Origin: Nitrospira sp. ST-bin4
GTDB lineage: Bacteria > Nitrospirota > Nitrospiria > Nitrospirales > Nitrospiraceae
Reading direction: 5' to 3'
Length of the DNA stretch: 43,340 nucleotides
NCBI GenBank assembly: GCA_002083565.1
Contig: MSXM01000058.1
Location: forward strand, 1 to 43,340
A program made the position numbers and the translations under genes. Shown here piece by piece: positions 1-8,321 of this stretch (its first letter is position 1; each line of letters opens with the position of its first letter). The notes beneath the pieces were generated by a model, which was not told where the DNA came from, did no database searches, and saw only the letters and a program-made list of their open reading frames with translations.

Positions 1-21
1 CCCTCACCCCTCACCCCTTAC
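1..21. repeat. Heptanucleotide tandem repeat, three units, at the left edge inside the RND gene
   Basis: Three consecutive 7-bp units read CCCTCAC, CCCTCAC, CCCTTAC. They are the reverse complement of the GGGTGAG/GGGTAAG units at 874-901 in the same gene. Here they encode the residues just before the conserved N-terminus of the pump. The array may continue upstream of the window. Confidence 0.6.
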
Positions 22-3000
22 GGTTTATCCGGCCGCATCGCAGCGCTCTTCATCGGGAGCAAGCTGACTCCGCTCATCATGGTAGGGGCGCTGCTTCTGG
101 GCCTGTTCGCAATCGTCGCCACACCGCGCGAAGAAGAGCCGCAGATCGTGGTGCCGATGGCCGACGTCTGGCTGCCCTTTCCCGGCGCCTCCGCCAAAGT
201 CGTCGAAGAACAACTGACCAAGCCGTTCGAGCGGAAACTCTCGGAGATCAAGGGCGTGGAGTATGTCTACTCGATCTCTCGGCCCGGCGGGGCGCTGATC
301 ATCGTCCGCTTCTACGTCGGCCAGCCGATGGAGGAGAGTCTGGTCGATCTCTATGACAAGTTGATGTCGAATCAGGATCTGTTGCCACCGGGTGCCGAAC
401 CCTTTCTGGTAAAGCCGAAGGACGTGAACGACGTCCCGATCGTGACCCTGACGTTGTCGAGTGAGCGGTACGGTGAATTCGAATTGCATCGGTTGGCCGA
501 GCAGGTGTTGGAGGAGGCCAAGAAGGTTTCCGGTACGTCCGGAGGCTTCATCGCCGGAGGCCGGATGCGAGAATTGGCGGTACAGATCGACCCGGCGAGG
601 TTGAAGGCCTATGGGCTCACCCCGTTGGAGGTCGCGACCGTCATTCGCGGAGAGAATCGGGCCTTGCCGACGGGCCGGTTCGATAGCCGCAATCAGAGTT
701 TCCTTGTGGAGACCGGCCGTTTCATTCGATCGCGCGCCGATCTGGAAAGCCTGGTGGTCGGGGTGAGCGAGCAACGACCGGTCTATCTGCGACACGTCGC
801 GGAGGTCCGCGACGGACCGGCCGAGGCCACGAGCTATGTCTGGTTCGGTCTGGGCGCCGCCGGAGCCCCTGAAGGGTTAGGGGTAAGGGGTGAGGGGTTG
901 GAGTCACCGGCGGTGACCGTGGCCATCGCCAAACAGGGCGGCACCAACGCGGTGACGGTGGCCGAGCAGGTCATCCGCAAGGTCGAAGACATGAAAGGCG
1001 TGACGGTCCCGTCGGATGTGCGCGTGACCGTCACGCGCGATTACGGAGAGACCGCGCAAGAGAAGGCCAACGAACTGTTGTGGCACCTACTCATTGCCGT
1101 CGTCGCGGTGGTCATCTTTCTCGGCGTCGCGCTGGGGCCGCGCCCCGCCTTCGTCGTGTCCATTGCGATACCCCTCACCCTTGCCTTGACGCTTTTTACG
1201 TCGATGCTCATCGGCTACACGATCAATAGGGTGACGCTCTTCGCGCTGATCTTCTCGATCGGCATTTTGGTGGACGACGCCATCGTCGTCGTCGAAAACA
1301 CGTACAGGCATTTAACGCTGCGCCTGCGTCCCCATGACGAGGCGTCGATCTATGCCGTCGATGAAGTCGGCAACCCGACGATTCTGGCGACCTTCACCGT
1401 CATTGCCGCGCTGCTGCCGATGGCCTTCGTCTCCGGCTTGATGGGGCCCTACATGAGGCCGATTCCCGTCAACGCCTCCATTGCGATGTTCTTCTCGCTG
1501 CTGGTCGCCTTCGTCGTGATTCCATGGTTTTGCCGAACCTGTTATCGCACACTTGGCGGAAACTCAGCACTCAGCAGTCAACCCGCTTCGCCTGCTCAGC
1601 GAGGCGAGCACTCAGCACTAGAAGAAGCCGGCTTGACGACGCGCCTTTATCACCGGGTTCTCTCCCCGCTGCTGGCCCATCCGATCCTGGCCTATTCCTT
1701 CTTGGGCGTGGTCGCGCTTCTGCTGGCCGGATCATGCCTCTTGTTTTACACACGCCATGTCGTCGTCAAGATGATGCCGTTCGACAACAAGAGCGAGTTG
1801 CAATTGGTCATCGATATGCCGGAGGGAACGACGCTGGAGGAAACCGCCCGCGCCGCCAAGGCGCTGACCCGATATGTCGCCACGGTACCCGAAGTGCGGG
1901 ACTACCAGGCCTACGTCGGCACAGCATCACCATTCAACTTCAACGGTCTGGTGCGACACTACTTTTTGCGGACGTTGCCGCATGAGGCGGACATTCAAAT
2001 AAACCTGGCGGCAAAGGATCAGCGCCAGGCCCAGAGCCACGAGATCGCGCAGCGGCTTCGGCCCCAGGTCCAGGAGATCGCCCGACAGTACGGTGCGAAC
2101 GTCAAGGTCGTGGAAGTGCCTCCGGGGCCCCCTGTGCAATCGGTGTTGGTCGGAGAAATCTACGGCCCGGACTATGCCAGGCAGATCGCCGTTGCGCGGG
2201 AGGTTCGGTCGCTCTTTGAGTCCACGCCCGGTGTCGTCGATGTGGACGATTTTATCGAGGCGGATCAGGCAAAGTATGTGTTCACGGTCGATCGTGCGAA
2301 AGCGGCCCTCGCCGGAATTCCCACAGATGACATCGTGCATACGCTGCGTATGGCGTTGGAAGGAACGAAGGTCGGGCTGGTTCATATTCCTCAAGAGAAA
2401 AGTCCGGTTCAGATCGTACTGCGTCTGCCGCTGGCTGAACGGACGGGGCTCGAACATCTCGGCGAAATCGGATTGCGGACGAAGAGCGGAGGCATGGTCC
2501 AGCTTTCCGAATTGCTCACCGTCGAACAGACGATTCAGGACAACGCGATCTACCACAAGAACCAGAAGCCGGTGGTCTATATCGTCGCCGATGTCGGAGG
2601 CCCCGGCGCGGAACAAGCCGAAAGTCCGGTCTATGGCGTGCTGGGCGTCGGGAAGCAACTGGAGAGTTATCGGCCGGCCGAAGGATACGAGATCGAGCAA
2701 TTTTTCAGGGCTCAGCCCTGGTCGGAAGACAGGATCGCCATGAAGTGGGACGGTGAGTGGCACATCACCTACGAGACGTTCCGCGACATGGGGATTGCGT
2801 TTGCCGTGGCGATGTTGCTGATTTATCTGCTGATCGTCGGGCAATTTCAGTCGTTCCTCACCCCGCTGATCATCATGGCGCCCATCCCGCTTACCTTGAT
2901 CGGCATTCTGCCTGGCCATTGGCTCACCGGATCCTATTTCACGGCCACGTCGATGATCGGCTTCATCGCGCTGGCCGGCATCATCGTCCGGAACTCGATA

Positions 3001-3327
3001 CTGCTTGTGGATTTTATCCAGCTTCAGGAGCGCGCGGGGGTTCCGCTGTCGGAAGCGGTCATCAGGGCCGGTGCGATCCGTACCAGGCCGATCCTCTTGA
3101 CGGCTGCCGCGTTGATGGTCGGGGCATTCGTGATCATTCTCGATCCGATCTTCCAAGGGCTGGCCGTGTCGCTGCTGTTCGGCGTGGGCGCTTCGACGGT
3201 GCTCACCTTGCTCGTGATTCCCCTCCTGTACTATCGTCTGGCCGGAAACCGCCGTTCCCCTGACATCATGGTCGGAAAGGGAGAAGCCGTCGCGCCTAGC
3301 CCCGGCACAGACGACGTGTCGGTGTGA
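1..3327 (+). CDS. RND-family efflux pump inner-membrane permease (5' end outside window)
   Basis: Proton-driven RND transporter permease that would export substrates through a periplasmic adaptor and a TolC-like channel. The reading frame is open from base 1. The ATG at 79 is too late, because the family N-terminus (SGRIAALFIGSKLTPL, then TPREEEPQI) begins before it, and no ATG/GTG/TTG lies between 1 and 78; the true start is therefore upstream. About 1108 residues are visible, close to full family length. The TM4 motif VDDAIVVVEN (about 1270-1300) carries the paired Asp residues of the proton relay, and a second core motif, GIIVRNSILLVDF, lies near 2980-3015. Two segments look inserted in frame by 7-bp repeats: GLGVRGEGLE (874-901) in a periplasmic loop and a Ser/Ala/Gln-rich stretch (1563-1617). 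The TolC-like gene downstream is a natural partner. Substrate is unknown. The RND call is firm; the subclass (HAE/HME) is open. Confidence 0.93.
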   Translation, partial: PSPLTPYGLSGRIAALFIGSKLTPLIMVGALLLGLFAIVATPREEEPQIVVPMADVWLPFPGASAKVVEEQLTKPFERKLSEIKGVEYVYSISRPGGALIIVRFYVGQPMEESLVDLYDKLMSNQDLLPPGAEPFLVKPKDVNDVPIVTLTLSSERYGEFELHRLAEQVLEEAKKVSGTSGGFIAGGRMRELAVQIDPARLKAYGLTPLEVATVIRGENRALPTGRFDSRNQSFLVETGRFIRSRADLESLVVGVSEQRPVYLRHVAEVRDGPAEATSYVWFGLGAAGAPEGLGVRGEGLESPAVTVAIAKQGGTNAVTVAEQVIRKVEDMKGVTVPSDVRVTVTRDYGETAQEKANELLWHLLIAVVAVVIFLGVALGPRPAFVVSIAIPLTLALTLFTSMLIGYTINRVTLFALIFSIGILVDDAIVVVENTYRHLTLRLRPHDEASIYAVDEVGNPTILATFTVIAALLPMAFVSGLMGPYMRPIPVNASIAMFFSLLVAFVVIPWFCRTCYRTLGGNSALSSQPASPAQRGEHSALEEAGLTTRLYHRVLSPLLAHPILAYSFLGVVALLLAGSCLLFYTRHVVVKMMPFDNKSELQLVIDMPEGTTLEETARAAKALTRYVATVPEVRDYQAYVGTASPFNFNGLVRHYFLRTLPHEADIQINLAAKDQRQAQSHEIAQRLRPQVQEIARQYGANVKVVEVPPGPPVQSVLVGEIYGPDYARQIAVAREVRSLFESTPGVVDVDDFIEADQAKYVFTVDRAKAALAGIPTDDIVHTLRMALEGTKVGLVHIPQEKSPVQIVLRLPLAERTGLEHLGEIGLRTKSGGMVQLSELLTVEQTIQDNAIYHKNQKPVVYIVADVGGPGAEQAESPVYGVLGVGKQLESYRPAEGYEIEQFFRAQPWSEDRIAMKWDGEWHITYETFRDMGIAFAVAMLLIYLLIVGQFQSFLTPLIIMAPIPLTLIGILPGHWLTGSYFTATSMIGFIALAGIIVRNSILLVDFIQLQERAGVPLSEAVIRAGAIRTRPILLTAAALMVGAFVIILDPIFQGLAVSLLFGVGASTVLTLLVIPLLYYRLAGNRRSPDIMVGKGEAVAPSPGTDDVSV
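874..901. repeat. Heptanucleotide tandem repeat inside the RND coding sequence
   Basis: Four successive 7-bp units are visible: GGGTTAG, GGGTAAG, GGGTGAG, GGGTTGG. The reading frame stays open through them and they encode a Gly/Glu/Leu-rich stretch in a periplasmic loop. The units match the degenerate heptamers seen between genes near 23112-23160 and 24075-24110. Confidence 0.7.
1563..1617. repeat. CTCAGCA heptamer repeats inside the RND coding sequence
   Basis: CTCAGCA occurs twice in tandem at 1563-1576 and again at 1611-1617, with more diverged sequence between. The stretch encodes a hydrophilic Ser/Ala/Gln-rich segment between membrane-spanning parts of the permease. The same unit, phased as TCAGCAC, forms the array at 6344-6371. 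Confidence 0.65.
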
Positions 3328-3519
3328 GCGGACTGATGTGGAGTTCTGCGACAGGGGCAGTTTTCCCACTGTAGCAAGACTCCCCTCTGCACGGAACCTT
3401 CCTCGGGGCTTAGACGGCCCAACCGGTCAATTTTCCTATCAGAACACCACCGGAGGCGCTCGCTCCGATACGGCTCCCTCCTTGCATTTTGCGCTGTATT
3501 CCAAACGTGGAGAGCGTCG

Positions 3520-4908
3520 ATGGTGCTTCTCCAAAGGATAAAAGTGCGCTCTTTCCTCATCGGATGGCTGGCCTCTTCTTGCCTGGTCTTCTTTCCATTT
3601 TGGGGCGCCGGCGACGGAATTGCCTGTGCAGAAGAGCAGGAGCCAGGCCTTCCAGAGCTCAGGCTGAGTCTGCGTGATGCCATCCAAGCTGCGATCGACA
3701 ACAACGTCAACGTCAGGCTGCTGAAAGAACGCATCGCCGCCGCACAGGCCCAGGCCGATGTCAGTCTTGGCGCCTTGCTGCCGAACGTGTCGGGCTTCGT
3801 GAACGGACGGAACCAAACGGTCAATCTTGCCGCGTTTGGTCTCCCGGCCGACCGGCTTGCCGGTTTCGGTCTGACCCGCAGTGTGACGGAACCGTTTGAG
3901 GTGTACGATGCGAGGGCGACGCTCGTGCAGAATATTTTCAGCCTCAGCCTCATTCAGCGGTGGCGCGCCGCGAAAGCCGGCGTCGACGTGGCCGGTCTTG
4001 AAGCGGACGTGACGAGGCGCGATGTGATGGCGATGGTGGGGCTGCTCTACATCGAGGCGCTGCGCGCGGATGAAGCCGTAAAGGCGCGGGAGGCCGATAT
4101 CGAACTCAGCCAGCAATTGCTGAAGTTGGCAAGAGATCGCCGGGCGGCCGGCATTGCGACCGGGTTGGATGTGACCAGGGAAGAAGTTCAACTGGAGAAC
4201 AACAAACAACGGTTGTTGGTCTCTCAGAACGAGCAGGAGAGCGCGCGCCTCAATCTGATTCGCGCTCTGGGAATCGCCTTCGAGGTGCGGTTGACGCTGA
4301 CCGATGAGTTGAAGTTCACTCCGGTGGAGCCTCAGCGCGCGGCAGACGCGCTTGCGGCTGCGAGGGAACAGCGACTGGAGTTGAGGGCGCAAGAGAACCG
4401 GCAGAGGCTGGCGGCGCTCAGCCTCAGTTCTGTAGCCGGAGAGCGGGTTCCCGCCCTCTCATTGAACGGGGATTACGGCTGGATCGGCGTGAAACCGGAA
4501 GATGCCTTGGCAACCCGCTCGATCGGTCTGACCTTCTCGGTTCCGATTTTCGACGGCGGCCAGCGGGAAAGCCGAATCTCCGAAACCCGCAGCCGTGTGC
4601 GGCAGGAATCGATCCGTATGCAGGATGTCTCGGACCAGGTGACGCTGGAAGTCCGGAACGCGCTTCTGACACTGGAGTCCTCCACGCAACAGGTGGCCGT
4701 GTCCCAGAAGGGGATGGAGCTGGCGCTCAAGGAACTGACTTTTGCGCGCGACCGGTTTGCCGCCGGCCTGACGACCAACATTGAAGTCACGAGTGCGCAG
4801 ACCTCGGTGGCGCGCGCCCGGGACAATCAGATCGAAGCGCTGTTCCGTTTCAACGCTTCCCGGATCAATCTCGCGCGGGCGAAGGGGGAAATCGAAAGGT
4901 TGTTCTAG
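3520..4908 (+). CDS. TolC-family outer membrane efflux protein
   Basis: Outer membrane channel of the TolC/OEP family (462 residues, normal length), expected to act as a trimer linking the periplasm to the outside. The N-terminus has a basic start, a hydrophobic segment (LIGWLASSCLVFFPFWG) and a likely signal-peptidase site before AEEQEP. The mature part starts with the usual helix (LSLRDAIQAAIDNNVNVRLL) and contains the two long Ala/Gln/Glu-rich helical repeats of OEP proteins. The second repeat includes VPIFDGGQRESRI and ends with LTTNIEVTSAQTSVARARDNQI. ATG 3520 has GGAGAGCG just upstream. It lies between an RND permease and an HlyD/ABC exporter, so it could serve either or both. The family call is secure; which pump it pairs with is inferred from position. 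Confidence 0.93.
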   Translation: MVLLQRIKVRSFLIGWLASSCLVFFPFWGAGDGIACAEEQEPGLPELRLSLRDAIQAAIDNNVNVRLLKERIAAAQAQADVSLGALLPNVSGFVNGRNQTVNLAAFGLPADRLAGFGLTRSVTEPFEVYDARATLVQNIFSLSLIQRWRAAKAGVDVAGLEADVTRRDVMAMVGLLYIEALRADEAVKAREADIELSQQLLKLARDRRAAGIATGLDVTREEVQLENNKQRLLVSQNEQESARLNLIRALGIAFEVRLTLTDELKFTPVEPQRAADALAAAREQRLELRAQENRQRLAALSLSSVAGERVPALSLNGDYGWIGVKPEDALATRSIGLTFSVPIFDGGQRESRISETRSRVRQESIRMQDVSDQVTLEVRNALLTLESSTQQVAVSQKGMELALKELTFARDRFAAGLTTNIEVTSAQTSVARARDNQIEALFRFNASRINLARAKGEIERLF

Positions 4909-4933
4909 CGGTGCGTCATACCGGCGGGAACTG

Positions 4934-5020
4934 CGCGACGCGCGAGCAGAGCGGGAAACGCAGGAAAGGACATCCTGTTCACGTGTCGCGCGTGTCTCGC
5001 CTGTTCCGCTCATCGCGCAA
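4934..5020. repeat. Intergenic repeat shared with 21249-21350
   Basis: The gap between the TolC and HlyD genes carries a GC-rich stretch with GCGGGAAACGC and, further on, GTGTCTCGCCT-like text. The gap before the MlaD gene (21249-21350) has the same elements in the same order (GCGGGAAACGC, then CGTCTCGCCT). This looks like a dispersed, diverged intergenic repeat. Boundaries are approximate. Confidence 0.45.
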
Positions 5021-5058
5021 TGCGGTGACAGTTGACGATTAACGATCTGGCATTGCCG

Positions 5059-6168
5059 ATGAAGATAGGCCGGAAACAGCTTGGTGTGCTGGCGCTCACG
5101 ATTCCTGTGGCGATCGGAGTCTATCTTGCGATCGACCGGTTGATCTTGAATAGCGGGCTGCCGGATGGGCTGATCCAGGTGAATGGCCGCATTGAGGGCG
5201 ATCATGTGACGGTGTCGAGTAAATTCCCCGGCCGCATCCGCGAATTGCTCGTGCGCGAGGGGGCGACGGTCACGGTCGATCAGGTGTTGATTCGATTGGA
5301 CGACAGCCAGACCACCGCACGCGTTCAGCAGGCGAAGCACGCGGCTGCGGCGCTGGAGGCGCAGGTGGAGGCGGCCCACATGACATTGGCCGTCCTCAAT
5401 CTCGATGTGCCGCTCGCGATTGAACGAGCCGACGCGCAGGTGGCCAAAGCGAAGGATACAGTCGACAAGGCCCTTTCCGTAGAACGAGAAGCGCGCAGCG
5501 ATGCCCAACGGTTCCGGGATCTCGCGGAGAAGGATCAGGCCTCGATCCAGCAGCGGGATCAAGCCACCATGCGATGGGAAGTCGCCCAGAAGGACATTGC
5601 CTTTGCACGGTCAGCGCTGCTCCAAGCGACGAAGGAGCTCGCACAGGCCGAATTGGGATGGAAACGAATTCGCGCGAAGGAATCGGACGTGAACGCGCTC
5701 GAACGGCAGCGAGACCAAGCCTACGCAGTCCTCGATGAAGCCGAAAGCGTACTGAAAGACCTGACGATCACGGCTCCAACGAGTGGCACGGTTACCACAA
5801 GGATGATCAACGCGGGCGAAGTGGTTGCAGCTGGGGCACCGCTGCTTGAATTGGTCGATCTGGACCGGCTGTATCTGAAGGTGTATGTGCCGGAGGTGCA
5901 GATCGGCAAACTGCGGCTCGATCTGCCGGCCCGCATTTTCACCGACGCCTTTCCGGAGCAGCCCTTCGATGCAACCGTGCGGTATATCGCGTCCAAGGCC
6001 GAATTCACGCCGAAAGAAGTACAGACTCCCGATGAACGGGTCAAACTGATCTATGCTGTGAAGCTCTACCTGAAAGAGAATCCAGACCATCGACTCACAC
6101 CGGGCCTCCCGGCCGATGCGATCATTCGATGGAAGGACGATGTGGCCTGGGCGAAACCGAGGAGTTAG
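5059..6168 (+). CDS. HlyD/YbhG-type membrane fusion protein
   Basis: Periplasmic adaptor (369 residues from ATG 5059) anchored by one N-terminal membrane segment (LGVLALTIPVAIGVYLAI). It links an inner membrane exporter to an outer membrane channel. Two half-lipoyl segments are visible, VSSKFPGRIRELLVREGATV and LTITAPTSGTVTTRMINAGE, flanking a long Ala/Gln/Glu-rich coiled-coil hairpin (about 5330-5750). A beta-barrel segment with the usual LDRLYLKVYVPE follows. A TTG at 5032 would add nine residues; neither start has a clear Shine-Dalgarno, and ATG 5059 gives the typical MK-basic-hydrophobic start. The stop codon lies inside the left arm of an inverted-repeat element (6164-6305). It is followed by a tandem-NBD ABC protein and two ABC-2 permeases, the YbhG-YbhF-YbhS-YbhR arrangement. 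Confidence 0.9.
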   Translation: MKIGRKQLGVLALTIPVAIGVYLAIDRLILNSGLPDGLIQVNGRIEGDHVTVSSKFPGRIRELLVREGATVTVDQVLIRLDDSQTTARVQQAKHAAAALEAQVEAAHMTLAVLNLDVPLAIERADAQVAKAKDTVDKALSVEREARSDAQRFRDLAEKDQASIQQRDQATMRWEVAQKDIAFARSALLQATKELAQAELGWKRIRAKESDVNALERQRDQAYAVLDEAESVLKDLTITAPTSGTVTTRMINAGEVVAAGAPLLELVDLDRLYLKVYVPEVQIGKLRLDLPARIFTDAFPEQPFDATVRYIASKAEFTPKEVQTPDERVKLIYAVKLYLKENPDHRLTPGLPADAIIRWKDDVAWAKPRS

Positions 6169-6305
6169 GGCGAGCGGGGAACCCTTGTGCTCGCTGAGCG
6201 CGCACGACTCGGGTAAAGCGGAGTCTTGGCGACGCGAGGATGGGCGGGTGAAATCGTCGGTGCTCGCTCAACGCGCGCAGTAAAAGGTCTCCCGCTCGCC
6301 CTAAC
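6164..6305. repeat. 142-bp element with 16-bp inverted-repeat ends
   Basis: The left end (6164-6180, beginning GTTAGGGCGAGCGGG) and right end (6290-6305, ending CCGCTCGCCCTAAC) are reverse complements over 16 bases with one extra G. Inside are two direct copies of a 19-20-base unit, GTGCTCGCTGAGCGCGCA at 6187 and GTGCTCGCTCAACGCGCGCA at 6260. The left arm supplies the TAG stop of the HlyD gene, and the right end lies about 10 bp before the ATG of the ABC gene. The shape fits a small non-autonomous (MITE- or REP-like) element or a long mRNA hairpin between the two genes. There is no coding capacity. Confidence 0.65.
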
Positions 6306-6314
6306 CGGAAGAGA

Positions 6315-8321
6315 ATGAAAGAAATAGGAGCAGCAGATTCGTCTCAGCACTCAGCACTCAGCACCCAGCACTTTGACGCTGTCGTGCGCGTCTCGCAATT
6401 CGTGAAGCGCTACAAGAAGCAGACAGGGGTTGATGGAGTCGATCTTGAAGTCAGGAGAGGAGAGATTTACGGCCTGATCGGTCCGGATGGTTCGGGCAAA
6501 AGCAGCCTCATGAAAGCCATTGCCGGAGTGCTGACCTATGACGGCGGTTCGGTTGAAGTACTCGGAACGGTCGTCGATTCGGAACGAGCTGCGGAGCGAG
6601 TGAAGCAGCGAATCGGATTTCTGCCGCAAGGCCTGGGGCTGAATTTATACCCCGATCTTTCTGTCGAGGAGAACATCGATTTCTTCGCGCAACTTCGGCT
6701 GGTGCCGGATCGTGATCTCATTGAGCGGAAGACCAGGCTGCTTGCCATGACTCGCCTCGAGAAGTTCCGCGATCGAGCAATGAAGAATCTGTCTGGAGGC
6801 ATGAAGCAGAAACTCGGGTTGATCTGCACCCTGATTCATGAACCGGAACTGGCGATTCTTGACGAGCCCACGACCGGCGTGGACCCCGTCTCGCGCCGTG
6901 ATTTTTGGTCGATCCTGGCCGCGTTGATCCAAGAGAAAGGCATGACCGCCCTGGTCTCCACGGCCTATATGGACGAGGCCGCACGCTTTCATCGGCTCTC
7001 ATTCTTATCGAGCGGCAAGGTGCTGGCATCGGGAACACCGACCGAAGTTCAAGCGCTGGCCTCTGGCTCGATAGTGACGTTTGAAGCTACGCCTCAACTG
7101 GATGCGATTGCCAGGCTCAAGACAAGGTACAAGCAGGTCGAGGCTTTGGGCCCCCTGCTGCGTGTCTTCACGGAGGAGACCGTTCGCGCTGCCGCGATAC
7201 AATCGCTCACCTCAAGCCTGGGCGCTATCAAACCCGTGCAACTGCGAGTCGATGAGCCGGAACTGGAGGATGTCTTTGTTGCGCTGTTGCTTCGCCAGGG
7301 TGAACAGCCGACAGCCATCGAGATGCCTCCCGCCGCACCTCTGACGTCGAATGACGCGCTAGCAATCGAAGCGAAGGGTCTTATCCGTGAGTTCGGAGAT
7401 TTTCGCGCGGTGGACCGCGTCAGCTTTCAGGTGAAGTCGGGGCAAATCTTCGGCCTCCTCGGGGCCAACGGAGCAGGAAAGACGACCGTCATCAAGATGC
7501 TGACCGGCATCATGCCGCAAACCGGGGGAGAAGGATGGGTCGCGGGGGCGGACATGAAGACCGCGGGTGGGGTCATCAAGCAACGGATCGGCTATATGTC
7601 TCAAGCCTTTTCGCTGTATCTGGATTTGACCGTGGAGGAAAATATCCGGCTCTTCGCCGGGATCTATGGCCTCGATCGGCCAGCGACTATCACACGGCTT
7701 GAGTGGATCCTGTCGATGGCCGGCTTGAAAGGATACGAGTCGAGCTTGACCAGTCGGCTGCCGATGGGGGTTCGCCAGAGGCTGGCGCTCGGCTGCGCGC
7801 TCGTCCATCAGCCTCGGGTATTATTTCTAGACGAACCGACGTCCGGCGTCGACCCGATCGGCCGGCGACACTTCTGGGACATTCTGTCGAGGCTTGCTCG
7901 TGAAGAAGGGGTCGCGATTCTGATCACGACCCATTACATGAGCGAAGCAGAACATTGCGACAACCTCGCGCTGATGTATGCCGGCCGAATCGTGGCGGAA
8001 GGGTCTCCGGCTGAGATGAAGCAGCAAGTCGAAAAAGAAGCTGGACAACTCATCGAAGTGGCAACAGATCAACCGGGGTTGGCCCTGGGGCGGGTGACCG
8101 CGGCAGGATTCGTCGCCGCCGCACTGTTTGGCACGAAGATTCACTTGTTCTCGACCGATCCTGTGCAGGACGAAGTGCGAATTCGACAATCTCTTATCTC
8201 CGTCGGTATTGATGTGCACGCCATTGCGGTACGTCCTCTGAGTCTCGAGGACGTCTTCGTCCAGCGCGTCATGGCGCTCGAGCAGCAGGGACGAGAGACA
8301 CCTAAGGGGGTGGCTGCATGA
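6315..8321 (+). CDS. ABC exporter ATPase with two fused nucleotide-binding domains (YbhF-like)
   Basis: Single polypeptide (668 residues) with two ABC ATPase domains in tandem, powering the two permeases encoded next. Domain 1 has Walker A GPDGSGKS (about residue 55), signature LSGGMKQKL (about 160) and Walker B LAILDEPTTGVD. Domain 2 has Walker A GANGAGKT (about 384), Walker B VLFLDEPTSGVD and an H-loop in ITTHYMSEAEH. Its signature is degenerate (LPMGVRQRL in place of LSGG), so one of the two composite ATP sites may be weak. ATG 6315 follows GGAAGAG. The first 20 residues are encoded partly by a TCAGCAC heptamer array (6344-6371), so the start of the conserved domain is only at about residue 23. 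The 3' end overlaps the next gene by 4 bp (ATGA), indicating coupled translation. Confidence 0.93.
   Translation: MKEIGAADSSQHSALSTQHFDAVVRVSQFVKRYKKQTGVDGVDLEVRRGEIYGLIGPDGSGKSSLMKAIAGVLTYDGGSVEVLGTVVDSERAAERVKQRIGFLPQGLGLNLYPDLSVEENIDFFAQLRLVPDRDLIERKTRLLAMTRLEKFRDRAMKNLSGGMKQKLGLICTLIHEPELAILDEPTTGVDPVSRRDFWSILAALIQEKGMTALVSTAYMDEAARFHRLSFLSSGKVLASGTPTEVQALASGSIVTFEATPQLDAIARLKTRYKQVEALGPLLRVFTEETVRAAAIQSLTSSLGAIKPVQLRVDEPELEDVFVALLLRQGEQPTAIEMPPAAPLTSNDALAIEAKGLIREFGDFRAVDRVSFQVKSGQIFGLLGANGAGKTTVIKMLTGIMPQTGGEGWVAGADMKTAGGVIKQRIGYMSQAFSLYLDLTVEENIRLFAGIYGLDRPATITRLEWILSMAGLKGYESSLTSRLPMGVRQRLALGCALVHQPRVLFLDEPTSGVDPIGRRHFWDILSRLAREEGVAILITTHYMSEAEHCDNLALMYAGRIVAEGSPAEMKQQVEKEAGQLIEVATDQPGLALGRVTAAGFVAAALFGTKIHLFSTDPVQDEVRIRQSLISVGIDVHAIAVRPLSLEDVFVQRVMALEQQGRETPKGVAA
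6344..6371. repeat. TCAGCAC heptanucleotide array in the 5' end of the ABC ATPase gene
   Basis: Three exact TCAGCAC units (6344-6350, 6351-6357, 6358-6364) and one CCAGCAC (6365-6371). They encode a Ser/Gln/His/Ala stretch ahead of the first ATPase domain. The same unit occurs in the RND gene at 1563-1576 and 1611-1617. Confidence 0.75.

Noticed and set aside
2093..2743. 216-codon + strand frame inside the RND gene
   Set aside because: Alternate frame of a conserved region; the product is Arg/Ser/Trp-rich with no family resemblance.
1927..3369. 480-codon open frame on the minus strand
   Set aside because: It lies antisense to the conserved RND permease. Its product is His/Arg/Asp-rich without motifs, as expected for the shadow of a GC-rich gene.
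3439..4392. 317-codon minus-strand frame
   Set aside because: Antisense to the TolC-family gene, which has clear family motifs on the + strand.
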